Source: Perognathus longimembris pacificus
Lineage: Eukaryota > Chordata > Mammalia > Rodentia > Heteromyidae
Direction: 5' to 3'
Length of the DNA stretch: 64,000 bases
NCBI RefSeq assembly: GCF_023159225.1
Contig: NC_063169.1
Coordinates: 61,157,934-61,221,933 of the forward strand
The position numbers were made by a program, and so were the translations under genes. How positions within the stretch are numbered: the stretch's first letter is position 1; every line of letters begins with the position of its first letter. The notes beneath the pieces were generated by a model. It was not told the DNA's origin and searched no databases. It was given only the letters and a program-made list of their open reading frames with translations. This document shows positions 46,131-57,035 of the stretch, piece by piece.

Positions 46131-47119
46131 CTGGGACAGGTAATGGGGTTATGCAGGGCTGTACATACAAGCATAATAGAAGGGAATTCATTTGAGGTTT
46201 ACATCAACTATATATGTTACAAACCTGACAACTTCATGGTGAGGGAAAGTAGCTGCAAATGATCTTAGGAAGCTCCTACTGATGGATACCTATTCTAATT
46301 GCCATGTGGCAAGGAAAGAGATTGCTTCACCAAATTGGCAGCCTGTTAACATGCACCACAGTACTTCAGTTTTTATTCTTAAGGATCTTATATATTATCT
46401 GAGGCCATACAGGGAGAAAAATCACTCTAGCAATATGGAGAGACAGAAACTTCTTCCTATTAAGTCATAAAGATGATACATTTTGCAAAAAGATGCTACA
46501 TAGAAAACCAGCAACTGGTGGGGAGTTTGGTCAAATCATGACAATCACCAGGGAAGCCTGCCTTTAACATGGTGTCCAGGAACGGAGTGGGTAGCAGCTT
46601 CCCTGAGCTCAGTTCACAGGGCTCAGAGCCCTGGCAGGAGTTTCACCATTCAATTTGCACACAGCAAGAGTGACAGCGACTAATTGTTTGTGTCCTTCCA
46701 ACCCCATGCCATTGACACCTCTACATAACAATCAGAACTGCTATTTGCTGTTTTAATGACAAAGTTTCTAATCCTGTCACTAGGATGTTCTGGAAAGACT
46801 GGTTTGAGGGTGAAAAGAAAACTCATTTCAATGAGAAAAAGAAAACCTTCCCTCATATTACATTAAAAGTGTTGCTTAGTTTTTAGAAGAAACAACTAGT
46901 GTTAGTGCATCATATACCCAGGTGTATTGTGAGGGCATGTGACTGTACGGATGAACACACTCATATATGTGCACATGTGCTCAGAGGCACGCACTTTTTT
47001 ATGGACATCACTAAGTCATTTTGACCCTTGGGAAAAATCAGGAACATGAGGGACCCGGGAGAAACTTCCACAGGAAGGTACTGTCATATGTGCTATGAGG
47101 TCTTTTGCAAAAATGAAGC
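45507..47119. other. Unique DNA with a microsatellite and a possible MIR piece
   Basis: CACCTACTGTGTGCTAGTAACGGCACCTACTGTGTTCCAGTGCC (45,721-45,764) has two copies of CACCTACTGTGT and resembles a MIR/L2 end. No gene. Confidence 0.45.
46091..46128. repeat. (AC)19 microsatellite
   Basis: Thirty-eight bases of AC. The THTHTH reading frames are translated repeat. Confidence 0.97.
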
Positions 47120-47345
47120 TGATAGATTCCCTCCCTCCAAGAATGCTCTATGGGAGGAATGAGGGAGAATGAAGAAAGGGGAGATATTGATCAAGATGCA
47201 TTGTACACAGGAACTGACATGTTGAGGGATAACCCCTTTGTGCAAGTACTGACTTGGGTGATCCTTTTGTTGGGATTTACAGAACTAAAAATTTAGTAAA
47301 TTATATACTTTAAATATGTGTGGTTATTGTATTAACTTATTACTT
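47120..47345 (+). mobile_element. L1 3' UTR-like fragment, sense
   Basis: GATATTGATCAAGATGCATTGTACACAGGAACTGACATG shares TGATCAAGATGCA and AACTGACA with the complement of 42,100-42,160. The purine-rich lead (GGGAGGAATGAGGGAGAATG) also recurs there. Same family, opposite orientation. Confidence 0.5.
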
Positions 47346-48175
47346 GAATCATAAAAACACCATTATGGTATGCTGGGCTAGAAAGTCACTTGCGCACATT
47401 CAGGGAGTTGTGACAGTCAATTAGCACAGATGCCAATGTGCTGAATCTGGCAAATGCTTCCACGTGCCATTCTTCCAGCCGGCCAACATTCCTCTAAGAG
47501 CTAGGAAAGGAATGATGGGCAGAATGTAGAGCTTACCGTATGTCCGCCCATTCTGCATCCTGGGCGGGTTAGTACTGACCTGGGCTTGTCACTGGCCTAG
47601 CCTGGAGACAATGCAAAGTAGTCCATCACTGGGGAAGTTGGGAATTTATTACTCCTAAATCTTGATTTAACAACACCAGCTACACATGGTTCCCCTTTGT
47701 GACTCTTCCACCTTCTCGGACCGATTTGTTCTCTTCATAGGTTTCTAGGCCAGATTCACCTACTTTTAGCTGGCTCCATAGTACATTCTTGCTAGTAACA
47801 GCCCATAATACAAACAAAACTGTAGGAAGTGGATGTGAGAGAAAGAGTTGACAAATTCCAAGTGTGTTTTAACACAGGCTTTTGTGTGGAGAAGACACCT
47901 TACAATGGAAAGAGACAGGCTTGTTGTCACAGAAGCTAGTCCCCGCCTTCCCCACTTGAGAACTGGAACAAAGCTCCACGGGCTCCAGTTCTGACTGTTG
48001 GAGAGAGGCTTCTAGTTCTGGGCTCCTTGATCCCCATCCTCAAGGCTGGGGCAGGAATTAGAGCTTCAAGAGGGTGGAATAGCATTCAAGGACAGGGTCT
48101 GTGAGCCAGAGGCAGCCCAGAGGAGCTGTGATATCTATTGGTGTCTTTCTTGCTGTAACTCTCATAGTGATGGCA
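47346..48175. other. Unique non-coding DNA left of the LTR
   Basis: No gene. The sequence abutting the LTR shows no retroviral primer-binding site, which supports the LTR being solo. Confidence 0.5.
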
Positions 48176-48697
48176 TGTCGGGACCCCTTTCACCCTCGCG
48201 CATATCCTGCTCGTTCCGCCGGGCAGAAAGCTGGAGTGCAGCCCAATGTGCAAACCTTGGCGGTGTGTAGTCGCAAGACGCCCCTCCTCCCCTCACGCAC
48301 TTAAAGAACGACACGGGAGTCATGCGGGCGTTTCAGGATAAGCTTCTGGAACTTCCACCGGTTTTACTCAGGGGAGGGATTTATATAACAGTAATGGCGG
48401 CAGGAAGGGGAGGGACTAACTGCATACTAGCAATAGGCTGATAAGCTGCCCATCACAGTGATGTCACAGAACTTCCTCAATGGGCGGTCATCACATCCCA
48501 TAGGACCGCCTCTTGGGCCTGGCCCAGTGCCGTTTTGACACACACGTGGCCGAGTCGGAGGCGGGGCTGGTTTGCTACCTCTTCCGGTTCTGGACCTGGG
48601 AAGGGGGTAGGAGTGGCTAACAGTCACGCAGCCACAGGGCGGGGGAAGAGGCAGGCCTCTGGGGACTGCCCCTTAAAGGTATAGCCAGAGCCCAACA
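48176..48697 (-). mobile_element. Solo LTR of an ERVK-type endogenous retrovirus
   Basis: A 522-bp unit bounded by TG...CA. On the minus strand it begins TGTTGGGCTCTGGC and ends GGGGTCCCGACA, a terminus typical of betaretrovirus-like (ERVK/IAP-type) LTRs. It is GC- and CpG-rich, unlike its AT-rich surroundings. It holds an E-box CACGTG, a TGACATCA-like site, a TATA box and an AGTAAA signal. No primer-binding site, gag/pol/env text or second LTR is seen, so it is a recombination remnant. I could not find a clean 6-bp target duplication. Retained CpGs suggest it is fairly young. The reading frames at 48,101-48,304 and 48,427-48,627 are not genes. Confidence 0.85.
48363..48387 (-). promoter_or_regulatory. 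LTR TATA box and AGTAAA poly(A) signal
   Basis: On the minus strand TATATAA (48,381-48,387) is followed about 13 bases later by AGTAAA (48,363-48,368), an accepted variant poly(A) signal. This spacing suggests a short R region. Whether the promoter is active cannot be told from sequence. Confidence 0.55.
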
Positions 48698-50627
48698 ATA
48701 GGGCAGGCCTCCTGTCTCAATTTAGCATGTGTTGGCAGGAGGATGAGGAGACAAAGGGGAACCTAGAAGGCTAGGGTTAGTATGGCATAGGCCGAAGAGA
48801 GTGGAAGATGGCAGCGTTGTCAGATTGTAGAATATGGGATGGGTTAGGGGATTAATGTGGTCTCGGAATCTACTCAAGGTAGGTAAAAATTTTCACTGCA
48901 GAAATTAGGTATCCATGAAGTGTTTCTGTATTCTCACCTGGACACCCATTTTTTCTTATTCTTCTGCCTGATGAGTATTTCTGTTCCAGGTCAAACTTGA
49001 ATCAACCTTTCAAGCCCAGACTTATTTTTCAAAGGTGCATGTTTGACAAACCAGAGCTCCAAATGCTCAAATGTCTAAAAGAACTTGAAAGTTAAACAAC
49101 TATCATATCTAATTTCTGAACATCTGCACTAGAGAAAGCTCAACTATTCTTTATGGGTCGGAATATCCTATCATAATTAACTTTAATCTATACTAAATGG
49201 GCTTAACGTAGTGGGCTTTCTTCACCTCTGTTCAATTTCATTTTTCAGTTTTAATGATTTGAGTTAGCTCCTACTAATTTTTTGTTAGCCATGTACAAAT
49301 GCAAATGGTAATGAGGCTTTTGTGTATGTGTGCAAAATTCGAAATCCATCCCAAACCTATTAACTCTGTAAAGAAAGTTACACCATAGGAGTCCATAGTA
49401 GTTGGAACAAAAAGGTTCTATTGTACAAAACCAATTTCCATGTAATCAAGTTGGGCGACAGCATGTTTGCGCTTGAGTGATATTTGTGCTCCGACGGAGA
49501 GACCAGGGCTGTGTGATGTGTAGGGCAGTGCTATCATTTAGTTGGGTGTAAAGGTCAAAGGAAGGGAATGTTTCTCCAGTGTCTGCTGTAATTGTGATGC
49601 TTTGTAACCACGGATTGTGGGTGCTGCCCCAATCACTGCTTTTGTCAAACTGAAACCTGATGAAACTCGTGTGTCTCCCCACTGATTTACTTAGAAAATA
49701 GCAAGAGATTCCAGAAAAGACAAATGTAACCTTAAGTCTTGAGGCCTTTTTTTTTTTTTTTAATATGTTAAGTTTTCTTAGCTGTAGTTATCAGCTAATG
49801 CATACTCGCAGGTTGAGTGGCTAACCACAGTGGCTAATATGAGTAGAACTCAGTAAGAAATGCATTTTTGCCAGTGCTTGAATGAATGAATGGCGCATTT
49901 TATCAATAAATGAAGAATGCATTTTTGAAAGAATGAATGAAAAGTCAAACATCTCTTAAGCACCAGATGCAAAATACCACTGCTTCGTGATACCATTCTA
50001 TTCTAGAAAGCTTATGATATTTTTCACCTAAAAGTATTGATTTTCTGTTATTTTCTTGTAATGCAAAAATCCACACAAAATCTGGTTCTGTAACTGTGAT
50101 ATCAAGTTACTTTTGGAATGAGGAGATGTCAGTGTAAGAGTAGAAATAAACTTTGGTAATGTACATAGTCGTTACCTGATTTTTGTACCATTCAGAGTAC
50201 TTAGCTCCATGAAAGACTGCAGTGTCCCACAAGCCCTCTCTCTTCCTATGGAATGGTTTTGTAGAAATCTTGGAAGGTTCCAGTTGGCACCCTGATTGTC
50301 ATAAAGGTGACCTGGGAAGGCTTTCATGAGATCTCCCTGGAATGAGATACAGGAGCTGAGTACTGCATTTAAGAAGCAGTCCCACACTGGCTTGCTGCAG
50401 GGCTCGGCCTTATAAATCGATGTTGATACAATTCTTCAAGTCTGTAATCAGTTTGAGATCATGCTCTGGTGTGTTCTACAGCAGACAGATTGCAATTTTC
50501 ACTTTCCTTTCCTAGTAAAACAGAAAGATGGTTAGGAGAGTTACCCTGCAGTGTAGCAGTTAATGCCTTTAAAAGTAAAAAAGCTTCTTCTTGGAGTCCA
50601 ATTTTGTTTCCTCACACATAGTATTTT
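48698..50627. other. Unique non-coding DNA right of the LTR
   Basis: No gene or confident repeat. T14 at about 49,748 and AATGAATGAATGG/GAATGAATGAAAAG near 49,882-49,942 are simple. The stretch 49,440-49,680 has several CpGs and is unclassified. Confidence 0.5.
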
Positions 50628-50861
50628 TGTGTGTATGTGTGTGTGCTGGTCCTGGGCCTTGAACTCAGGACCTGGGTGCTGTCCCTTAGCTTTTGGACTC
50701 AAGGCTAGCACTCTACCACCTGAGACACAGCTCCAGTTACGGCATTTTTTGCATTTATTGGAGGTAAGAGTCTCACTGACTCTCCTGCCTGGGCTGGCTT
50801 TGAACTGCAATCCTCAGATCTCAGCCTTCTGGGTAGCCAGGTGACAGGTGCGCACTCAGCT
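50628..50861 (-). repeat. B1-Geo dimeric SINE with a (GT) tail, antisense
   Basis: GTGTGTATGTGTGTGTGC (50,628-50,645) replaces poly-T, then CTGGTCCTGGGCCTTGAACTCAGG, CTACCACCTGAGACACAGC, GCATTTATTGGAGGTAAGAG linker and GGGCTGGCTTTGAACTGCAATCCTCAGATCTCAGCC (B1-like). Complete structure. Confidence 0.9.
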
Positions 50862-51896
50862 CATACACGGCCTTGGACATGCATTCTCCCTCCAGCCCTA
50901 GGCCGTCTGTTCATCCAGAGGAAGCCTGTGCAGATGTTTTACATTCCTATCTTTTGGGGTCCTGGCACAATGCCCAACTATTTTTCAGAATCAAGTAATA
51001 AAAATGTGCTTTCTAAATTAAAAGGGAGAAGAATCTTCAGTGTTAGCACAACAACACATTTCTAACGTTACTTATTTGCACCTATATCCACATCTGTAAA
51101 CCTGAACTCCTGTATACAAACACTTACGACATAAGACCAAACCAAACACTCGTTAAATACACATCAATTTATTAAGCAGTGGAATCGATACTAACAATGC
51201 TGATGTCATGTGACAGGTGGTAGTGTTTCATGGAAATCAATTTAATGTTCATAGATTGTAAAAATATGTTTCAGATTTGTTCCCTCGCTGATTTGTATCT
51301 TAAGAGTACTGATTAAGGTGAACAATTTGAATCTTTATTGTGTCAGTTCATACTCATTTTAACAGTGACATGAACTTAAATCACCCTTTCCTTTAATGAG
51401 TTGACTAACTTAAAAATACAGCATTCATTTTTTTTTACAATCGCCCTATGAGGAAAATTCTTAACTGCAAATTTATCTCTACTCTTACTCTAAATGAAGA
51501 TTGTGAAGTTTGTTTATAAAGAAAACATCCCAGACACAGCAAAAGAGTCAGAATTCTTCATGTGGGGTTTTAACTTATGAATATTAATTTTCTTCTGGGA
51601 AAAATTTGAATGATTTTATGCTTCCTTGGTTATATAGAGTCATTCCAGTCTGCAACATTATAGCTTTTCCTACTAATCAATCACACCTGCCACTCTCCCC
51701 ATTAACAAGGTTTAAGAACCACCACAGCAAATGTACTTGGAATGAGTAAATGAATGAAAAACCATTGGTGTAGCCTTATTTTGAAGATTTCTTAGATAAT
51801 AGTTTGCGAGCTCTCTTGTGTGTTTGATTTATTTATAAGGTTGCTGGTGGGTTTTTTTTTCCTTCTGATTTGATAATTATAATAAAGTTGCTAGAT
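50862..51896. other. Unique non-coding DNA
   Basis: No gene or recognised repeat. AT-rich. Confidence 0.5.
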
Positions 51897-51989
51897 TTTT
51901 GTTTTCTTTTGGTCATCACTGGCACTTGAACTCAGGGCCTTGCATTTTCTAAGCAACAGCTCTATCAGTAGAGACACAGTTCTAGCTCC
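51897..51989 (-). repeat. ID-like SINE monomer, antisense
   Basis: GGCACTTGAACTCAGGGCCTTGCATTTTCTAAGCAACAGCTCTATCAGTAGAGACACAGTTCTAGCTCC is an ID/tRNA-like unit in reverse, preceded by a T-rich tail. No Geo or B1 part. Confidence 0.7.
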
Positions 51990-52229
51990 TTGGTAGATAT
52001 TTTTCAAAACAAATGCATGTTTCTTTGATGGAATTCAGCAAAATAACATACGTGCTTACCTATAATAAACTTGGGGAGACTTAAAAATTTTCTTCAAAGT
52101 CATTATTTTTGTACCTAATACAAACTTTACCAGAGTTTAAACAGTCCATAAGTTAAGAATCATTGCAATTGCTTCAACATTTGGCTATCATGACAGTTTA
52201 AGTCTAGTGCTTAAAAAAATAATTATAAA

Positions 52230-52455
52230 ACACAACAGCTAGGCCCAGGGGCTACTCAAAAAGCAGGAATCAGAAAGATCACAGTTCTGGTTCAATCTGG
52301 ACAAAATATTCCCAATGCCCCATCTCAAAAAAGAAAAAAAATTGATGAGTTTAGTGGTATACATCTGTCATCCTAGCTATGTGGGAAGCTTAAACAGAAA
52401 TATCATAGACCGGACTTGGCATAAAAGTTAGACTCTACTGGAAAAATTACCCAAA
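52230..52455 (+). repeat. Old composite SINE (two B1-like modules)
   Basis: CCCATCTCAAAAAAG then GATGAGTTTAGTGGTATACATCTGTCATCCTAGCTATGTGGGAAGCTTAAACAG repeats the module 1/module 2 junction of the 39.9-kb element. Module 1 is degraded and the ID-like third module is missing or unreadable. Confidence 0.6.
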
Positions 52456-53489
52456 CAAAAAGCTTGGACAGACCCAACTCTGTTCTTAGAGATAAAAATC
52501 ACATGGTACACTTCAGCATCGACCGACCATCTTCCTGGACTCTCACAAACCCCATCTGCATTGACGCTGTGTGACAGCCACTCAGTAGCAAGAGAGAATT
52601 GAGGTTCAAGGCTCCAGTTTTCATCGATGCCTTTCAGCTTGGAGATGCAGCCATGGTCAGAACAGGATAGATTTCCCAGCATTCTGTCTGAGTCTGGCCA
52701 ACGTCAACATGCAGACACTGGAAGTTCTTGACACCTTGGTCTTATAGTCCTGTTTATAAATTCTGCTACAGGTGACATATTACTATGGAAAGTGGTGATA
52801 AAGTGATATCCTGCTATCTCTTAGAACCTCATTCTAATGCATGAAATTCTGGAGATGAGTTTGATAGCTGTAATCACATTCTAAGACTTCAAATTCTCAG
52901 TATCTTTGGAGAATGATGAGACATTGTATGAAATTTGGTTTACTCTTTTTTTCAAGATAAGAGTTCAGTATGCAAACAATTTACAGGTATGCCACTTTGA
53001 CCAAAATGTATGCCACCAAACAGGTATTTTAAGAATTGGCTAATTGAATTTGGTCAAAATGGATTCTTTATCAAATTAGGTCCCCAGGGTTTCTTATATG
53101 CTCAGGTTTCCTGGTGCATTTACTGTTTGATTTTAGATCATTAACTACTTGATTAAATGGCTGGGTAAAAAAAGAAGAGGAAAAATTGCTAAAGATTTAG
53201 GAACCAAAACTCATCACAAAAAAAGGGGTGATGTGCACATCTGAACTTAAAATGTGATTTAAAATATAGTGAGAATATTTTCTTTGATAGAGCTTAATTT
53301 AACATGTTGGCAATTTACTTTCCAGATTGTTAATATGTTTGATTCGTTCATTCATTTATTTAATGCATATATATTGAACGTCCAGTCATTTCCAGATGCT
53401 GAGAAAAGTCTCTGACCTGCATCTGCATCTGTGTTTATTCATTTTAGGAACTAAAAGATGCAAAATGTTAATGAATAAGTAAATGCTCC
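52456..53489. other. Unique DNA with an L2/MIR-type end
   Basis: GTTCATTCATTTATTTAATGCATATATATTGAACGTCCAGTC (53,346-53,387) resembles the antisense L2/MIR 3' end. No gene; the minus frame at 52,428-52,682 has no domain. Confidence 0.45.
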
Positions 53490-54930
53490 TTTTTCTTTTT
53501 AAAACATTTTATTAGCTTACATTATTTATACAGGGTTGAGGAATTCATTGTTGTCTTTCCACACATTTATAATACATTCCAGTCTTATCCCCGCCAATCA
53601 CTTTCCCTTCCCCCCCAAATAATTTCAACAGGTTTCATTATGTTATTTTCATAATTGCAAATAATTTATTTCTGTTGTGCTCATCCTCTGCTCTCTCCTT
53701 TTTACTTATTTATTTGTTACCAGTTCTGGGGCTTGAACTCAGGGCTTGAGCACTGTCCCTGGCTTCTTTTTTTTTCTTTTTTCTCAAGGCTAGCACTCTA
53801 CCACTTGATCCACAGCACCACTTCCGGCCTTTTCTGTTTATGTGGTGCTGAGGAATCGAACCCAGGGCTTCATGCATGCTAAGCAAGCACTCTACCACTA
53901 AGCCACATTCCCAGCCCCTGACATCTCCTTTTTAGCCTCTCACTAGTACATACCCTCTGACAAAGCCTATGCTAATCAACAACTTTCATTGAAGGTCTTT
54001 ATGCTGTTTCCATATATGCTTGCAATGTATTACAAAATTATTCACCTCCTATTTTTTTTCCTTCCCTTTCCCCTTTTCCTCTTGAGTAGTCCCTGGTTAG
54101 ATTCCTATTCTCTGTTCATATATGGAACTACGTGTATGCGTATGTGCATGTGCATACAAGTATATGCTCATCCATGGATATGCATGTCCTTAAAGTCTAG
54201 CATCCACATGTAAGTGAAAGCATACATGTTTTATTATTTCGAGCTTGACTATGTGGCTCAGTGTGATGGCTTCCAGTTGCATCTATTTTCCTGCAAATGA
54301 CATGATTCGACTTTTATGGTTCTATAATATTCTGGAGAGAGGGAAAGAACATCTTTATTTCATCTGTGGTTTGGCATCCTGGCTGAGTCCATCACGTGGC
54401 TATTGTGATCAGTGGCACACGTAGGTATGCAGGTACCTTTGAGATGCATGCCCAATAGTGCCATAGTGGGCTCCTAAAGAAGGTTAATTTTTAATCCTTT
54501 TGAGGATCCCCACCCCCACACTGATTTCCATACTGGTTGCACTAGTTAACATGTCCCACAGCAAGGTAGGAGGGTTTCTTTTTCCGGAGGCTATTCTTTC
54601 CAGGATGAGATGGAATCTTGGTATGGTTTTCATTTACCTTTCCTTTATGATAAGAATGTTGAACATTTATTTATATATTTCTTGGTCCTTTGTATTTCTT
54701 CTTATGAGAATGGCCTGTTAATTTTGCTTGCTCATTTTCACTGGATTATTTGTTATCAAGCTATTTTATTTTTTGACACTTTGTATATTCTAGATATTAA
54801 TCCTTGTCTGTGGAATAGCTGGTGAAGATTTTTCTTCTATTCTGGGGATTGTCTCTTGGTTTTGAGGATTATTTCTTTTGCTGTGCAGAAGCTCTTTGAT
54901 TTGTGAGAGTCCCATTCCTTTAAAAAGGAA
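53490..54930 (-). mobile_element. 5'-truncated L1 (3' UTR and ORF2 end), antisense, split by a SINE
   Basis: The T-rich tail and 3' UTR (53,490-53,693) are separated by an IDL-Geo from the rest (53,935-54,930). That part holds CTTCCAGTTGCATCTATTTTCCTGCAAATGACATGATT, TGGCTATTGTGATCAGTGGC, CCATACTGGTTGCACTAGTTAACATG, GATATTAATCCTTGTC and TTTGCTGTGCAGAAGCTCTTTGATTTG, the antisense L1 ORF2 3' order. It ends near 54,930 by 5' truncation. The plus-strand frames here are antisense noise. Confidence 0.88.
53705..53918 (-). repeat. IDL-Geo SINE inserted in an L1, antisense
   Basis: TTACCAGTTCTGGGGCTTGAACTCAGGGC (Geo end) to CCACATTCCCAGCCCC (IDL start). An 11-bp TSD, TCTCCTTTTTA, lies at 53,694-53,704 and 53,924-53,934. 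It is therefore younger than the L1 around it. Confidence 0.93.
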
Positions 54931-56885
54931 CACCTAAGAAACTTCACATGAAAACTGCCTTTTGCAGTGTTATTCCTATATGCTTTCTGAAATATGTTAT
55001 TGGAATGAATGATTATTAATTTCTGGATTATTTGTAAAAGATAAAAGGAAAAGCTTTCCTTAATTTGGTTCTTGGCATATTTATACTGATGTTTGGAGGC
55101 TGTAGAAATGGCAATTACCATAAATATCCCAACTGGCACATTTTATTAGAATGAACTCCCTTAACATAGATGAATCAGTCTGACATTTCTCCCTCTAGCT
55201 TTCTGGTCACTGTAATAATTGATTCTATTACAGGTGGGTAGTGTACACTTCATTTCCCTTGGTAAGTCTGAGTGATTTAATCTATCAGTGAATTATGAGT
55301 TGAAGATATATTTCAAAGTTTAAATATCTCATAATTTCCATGTCACTTTCTCTGCCTTATGAATTTCATGAAAGAACGTAATCTATTAATACTTTACATA
55401 TATTTGCTTATTCGTGTGGAGTGATGCTACAACTCTAAATACTGTTTATATAAGCTATCCATAGGAACTGAGTTTAATTCATTTATTTTTACCATGATTA
55501 CAACTTTTAGTTGAGCAAATATTGAACTCTATTAATCCCACCTGTGTATCCTGCTGGGTAATAATATGTATTGGCACATGTATTTAAGATTCTTCAGGCT
55601 TTGAACAAAAATGTTGCCATAGGAACCTGATTTCCTAGCCCATAGTCCTTTGCAGAAATACACCTGCCTTATGGTGGATGTTTCCATGGCAACCATTTTG
55701 TTCTGGGAACATAGAACTTGAGCAGAATATGCCATGAGTCTCTTTTCAATATGTGCCTTGATAGTTGTGATACTGCTATAGTTAGTATGCGTATTAGAGA
55801 TGCCAAGGGCCCCACAGTGGGCCGCAGTGTCTTTCTTGTTTCCCGTAAATGGGTTCCTACTGAGTTTAGCAGTCATGATGCATTGGATTTGAAAATTAGA
55901 GCAATTTTTAGTCTCTTTCCCCTCTCAACATCCTCCCTCTGTATGACCCTTCTCTTCATGTGAAGTAGTCTTCGGTAGCTAGCATAACTAGGATGATTAC
56001 TTGCGAGAATGCAGAACTGTGAAGGGAAAATGTGAAACTCCCTTCTGGCCATCTTAGCAGGCTCTCTTTGAAAAGAGCAGCATAGGTCCTAGGGCCTGCC
56101 ATGCTACAGAATATTCTCCTAGTGCTTCTCCAACTTCCTCTCATACACTCACAAGAAGATTATAGGCTCCAATAACAAAGCACCATAAAGACAGGATGAG
56201 TATTCATCTTTATATTTTTGATCCAGTGTCTAGTCTCTTTATCTCTTAAATTAACTTTTGTTGTAATAAAAAGTTGACAACTCTTAAATTAAAGTGACCC
56301 AAGTTCTTTCTTTCCTCATCATTCATTTGTGTCATATTACATTGGTAAGGAAGGCCATGTGAGAAGACTGCGCTATTGGCCTGCAGCAGATAATCCAGGC
56401 TCGTCATTGTTATATGATTATGGTTCTATCAGCTGTTATATGTGTTCTCATCCATCAAGACCCTGCTCCACAAGCTGGCATGTCAGTGGTATTTCTTGGC
56501 AGGTCTTAAAACATGCAGCACTGGAGTTTGTAGTGACTGTTCAAAATCCAAAGAGAAACTGATTGGGGGGGGCGCTATTAGTGCCAATCATCCTGTACCT
56601 ACAAGGGTATCAAAGGGACTTTGAGAGACCACAAAGCTGCTTTCAGCAGAAACCCTAATCAGATCATCTTTCTTGATCAGGGAAAGGAATTCAGGAAACT
56701 AAGGTGGGTTAAAGGAATTAGAATAAGCAAACGCATTCAGAAGGCATTTATGACAAATTAACTCAGAGTACAAATGGAGATTTGTCTGGTGGAGCCTGAG
56801 GCCAGGCTTCTGCCAACTTAATGACATGAAAATTGGAGAAATACAAGGTGATTTTTAAAAAATCATGCCTTTTATATTTATGTGA
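54931..56885. other. Unique DNA with paired RFX X-box-like sites
   Basis: No gene. GTTGCCATAGGAAC (55,613-55,626) and GTTTCCATGGCAAC (55,680-55,693) lie 67 bp apart (see findings). The 114-codon minus frame at 55,532-55,876 overlaps a plus frame and has no domain. Confidence 0.5.
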
Positions 56886-57035
56886 AATGGAAAAAGGGAG
56901 GAAGGAAAGAAGGAAGGGAGAAGGAAGGAAGTGAAAAGCAAGGAAGAAAGGAAGGGAGAGTGGGAGGTACGACAAGGAGGGAGAGAGATGCGAGTGAATG
57001 GAAGGGAGATAGGAGAGGCAAATGGGAGGAAGAAT
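56886..57035. repeat. Polypurine (GGAA/GGAG) tract
   Basis: About 150 bases dominated by GAAGGAAGG and GGGAGA units. The minus frame across part of it (PLSLPFFLAFHFLPSPF) is a translated repeat. Confidence 0.9.

Noticed and set aside
48427..48627. GC-rich minus-strand frame as a coding exon or CpG-island gene
   Set aside because: It lies wholly inside the solo LTR.
54500..54825. Hydrophobic plus-strand frames resembling membrane segments
   Set aside because: They are the antisense translation of L1 ORF2 3' sequence.
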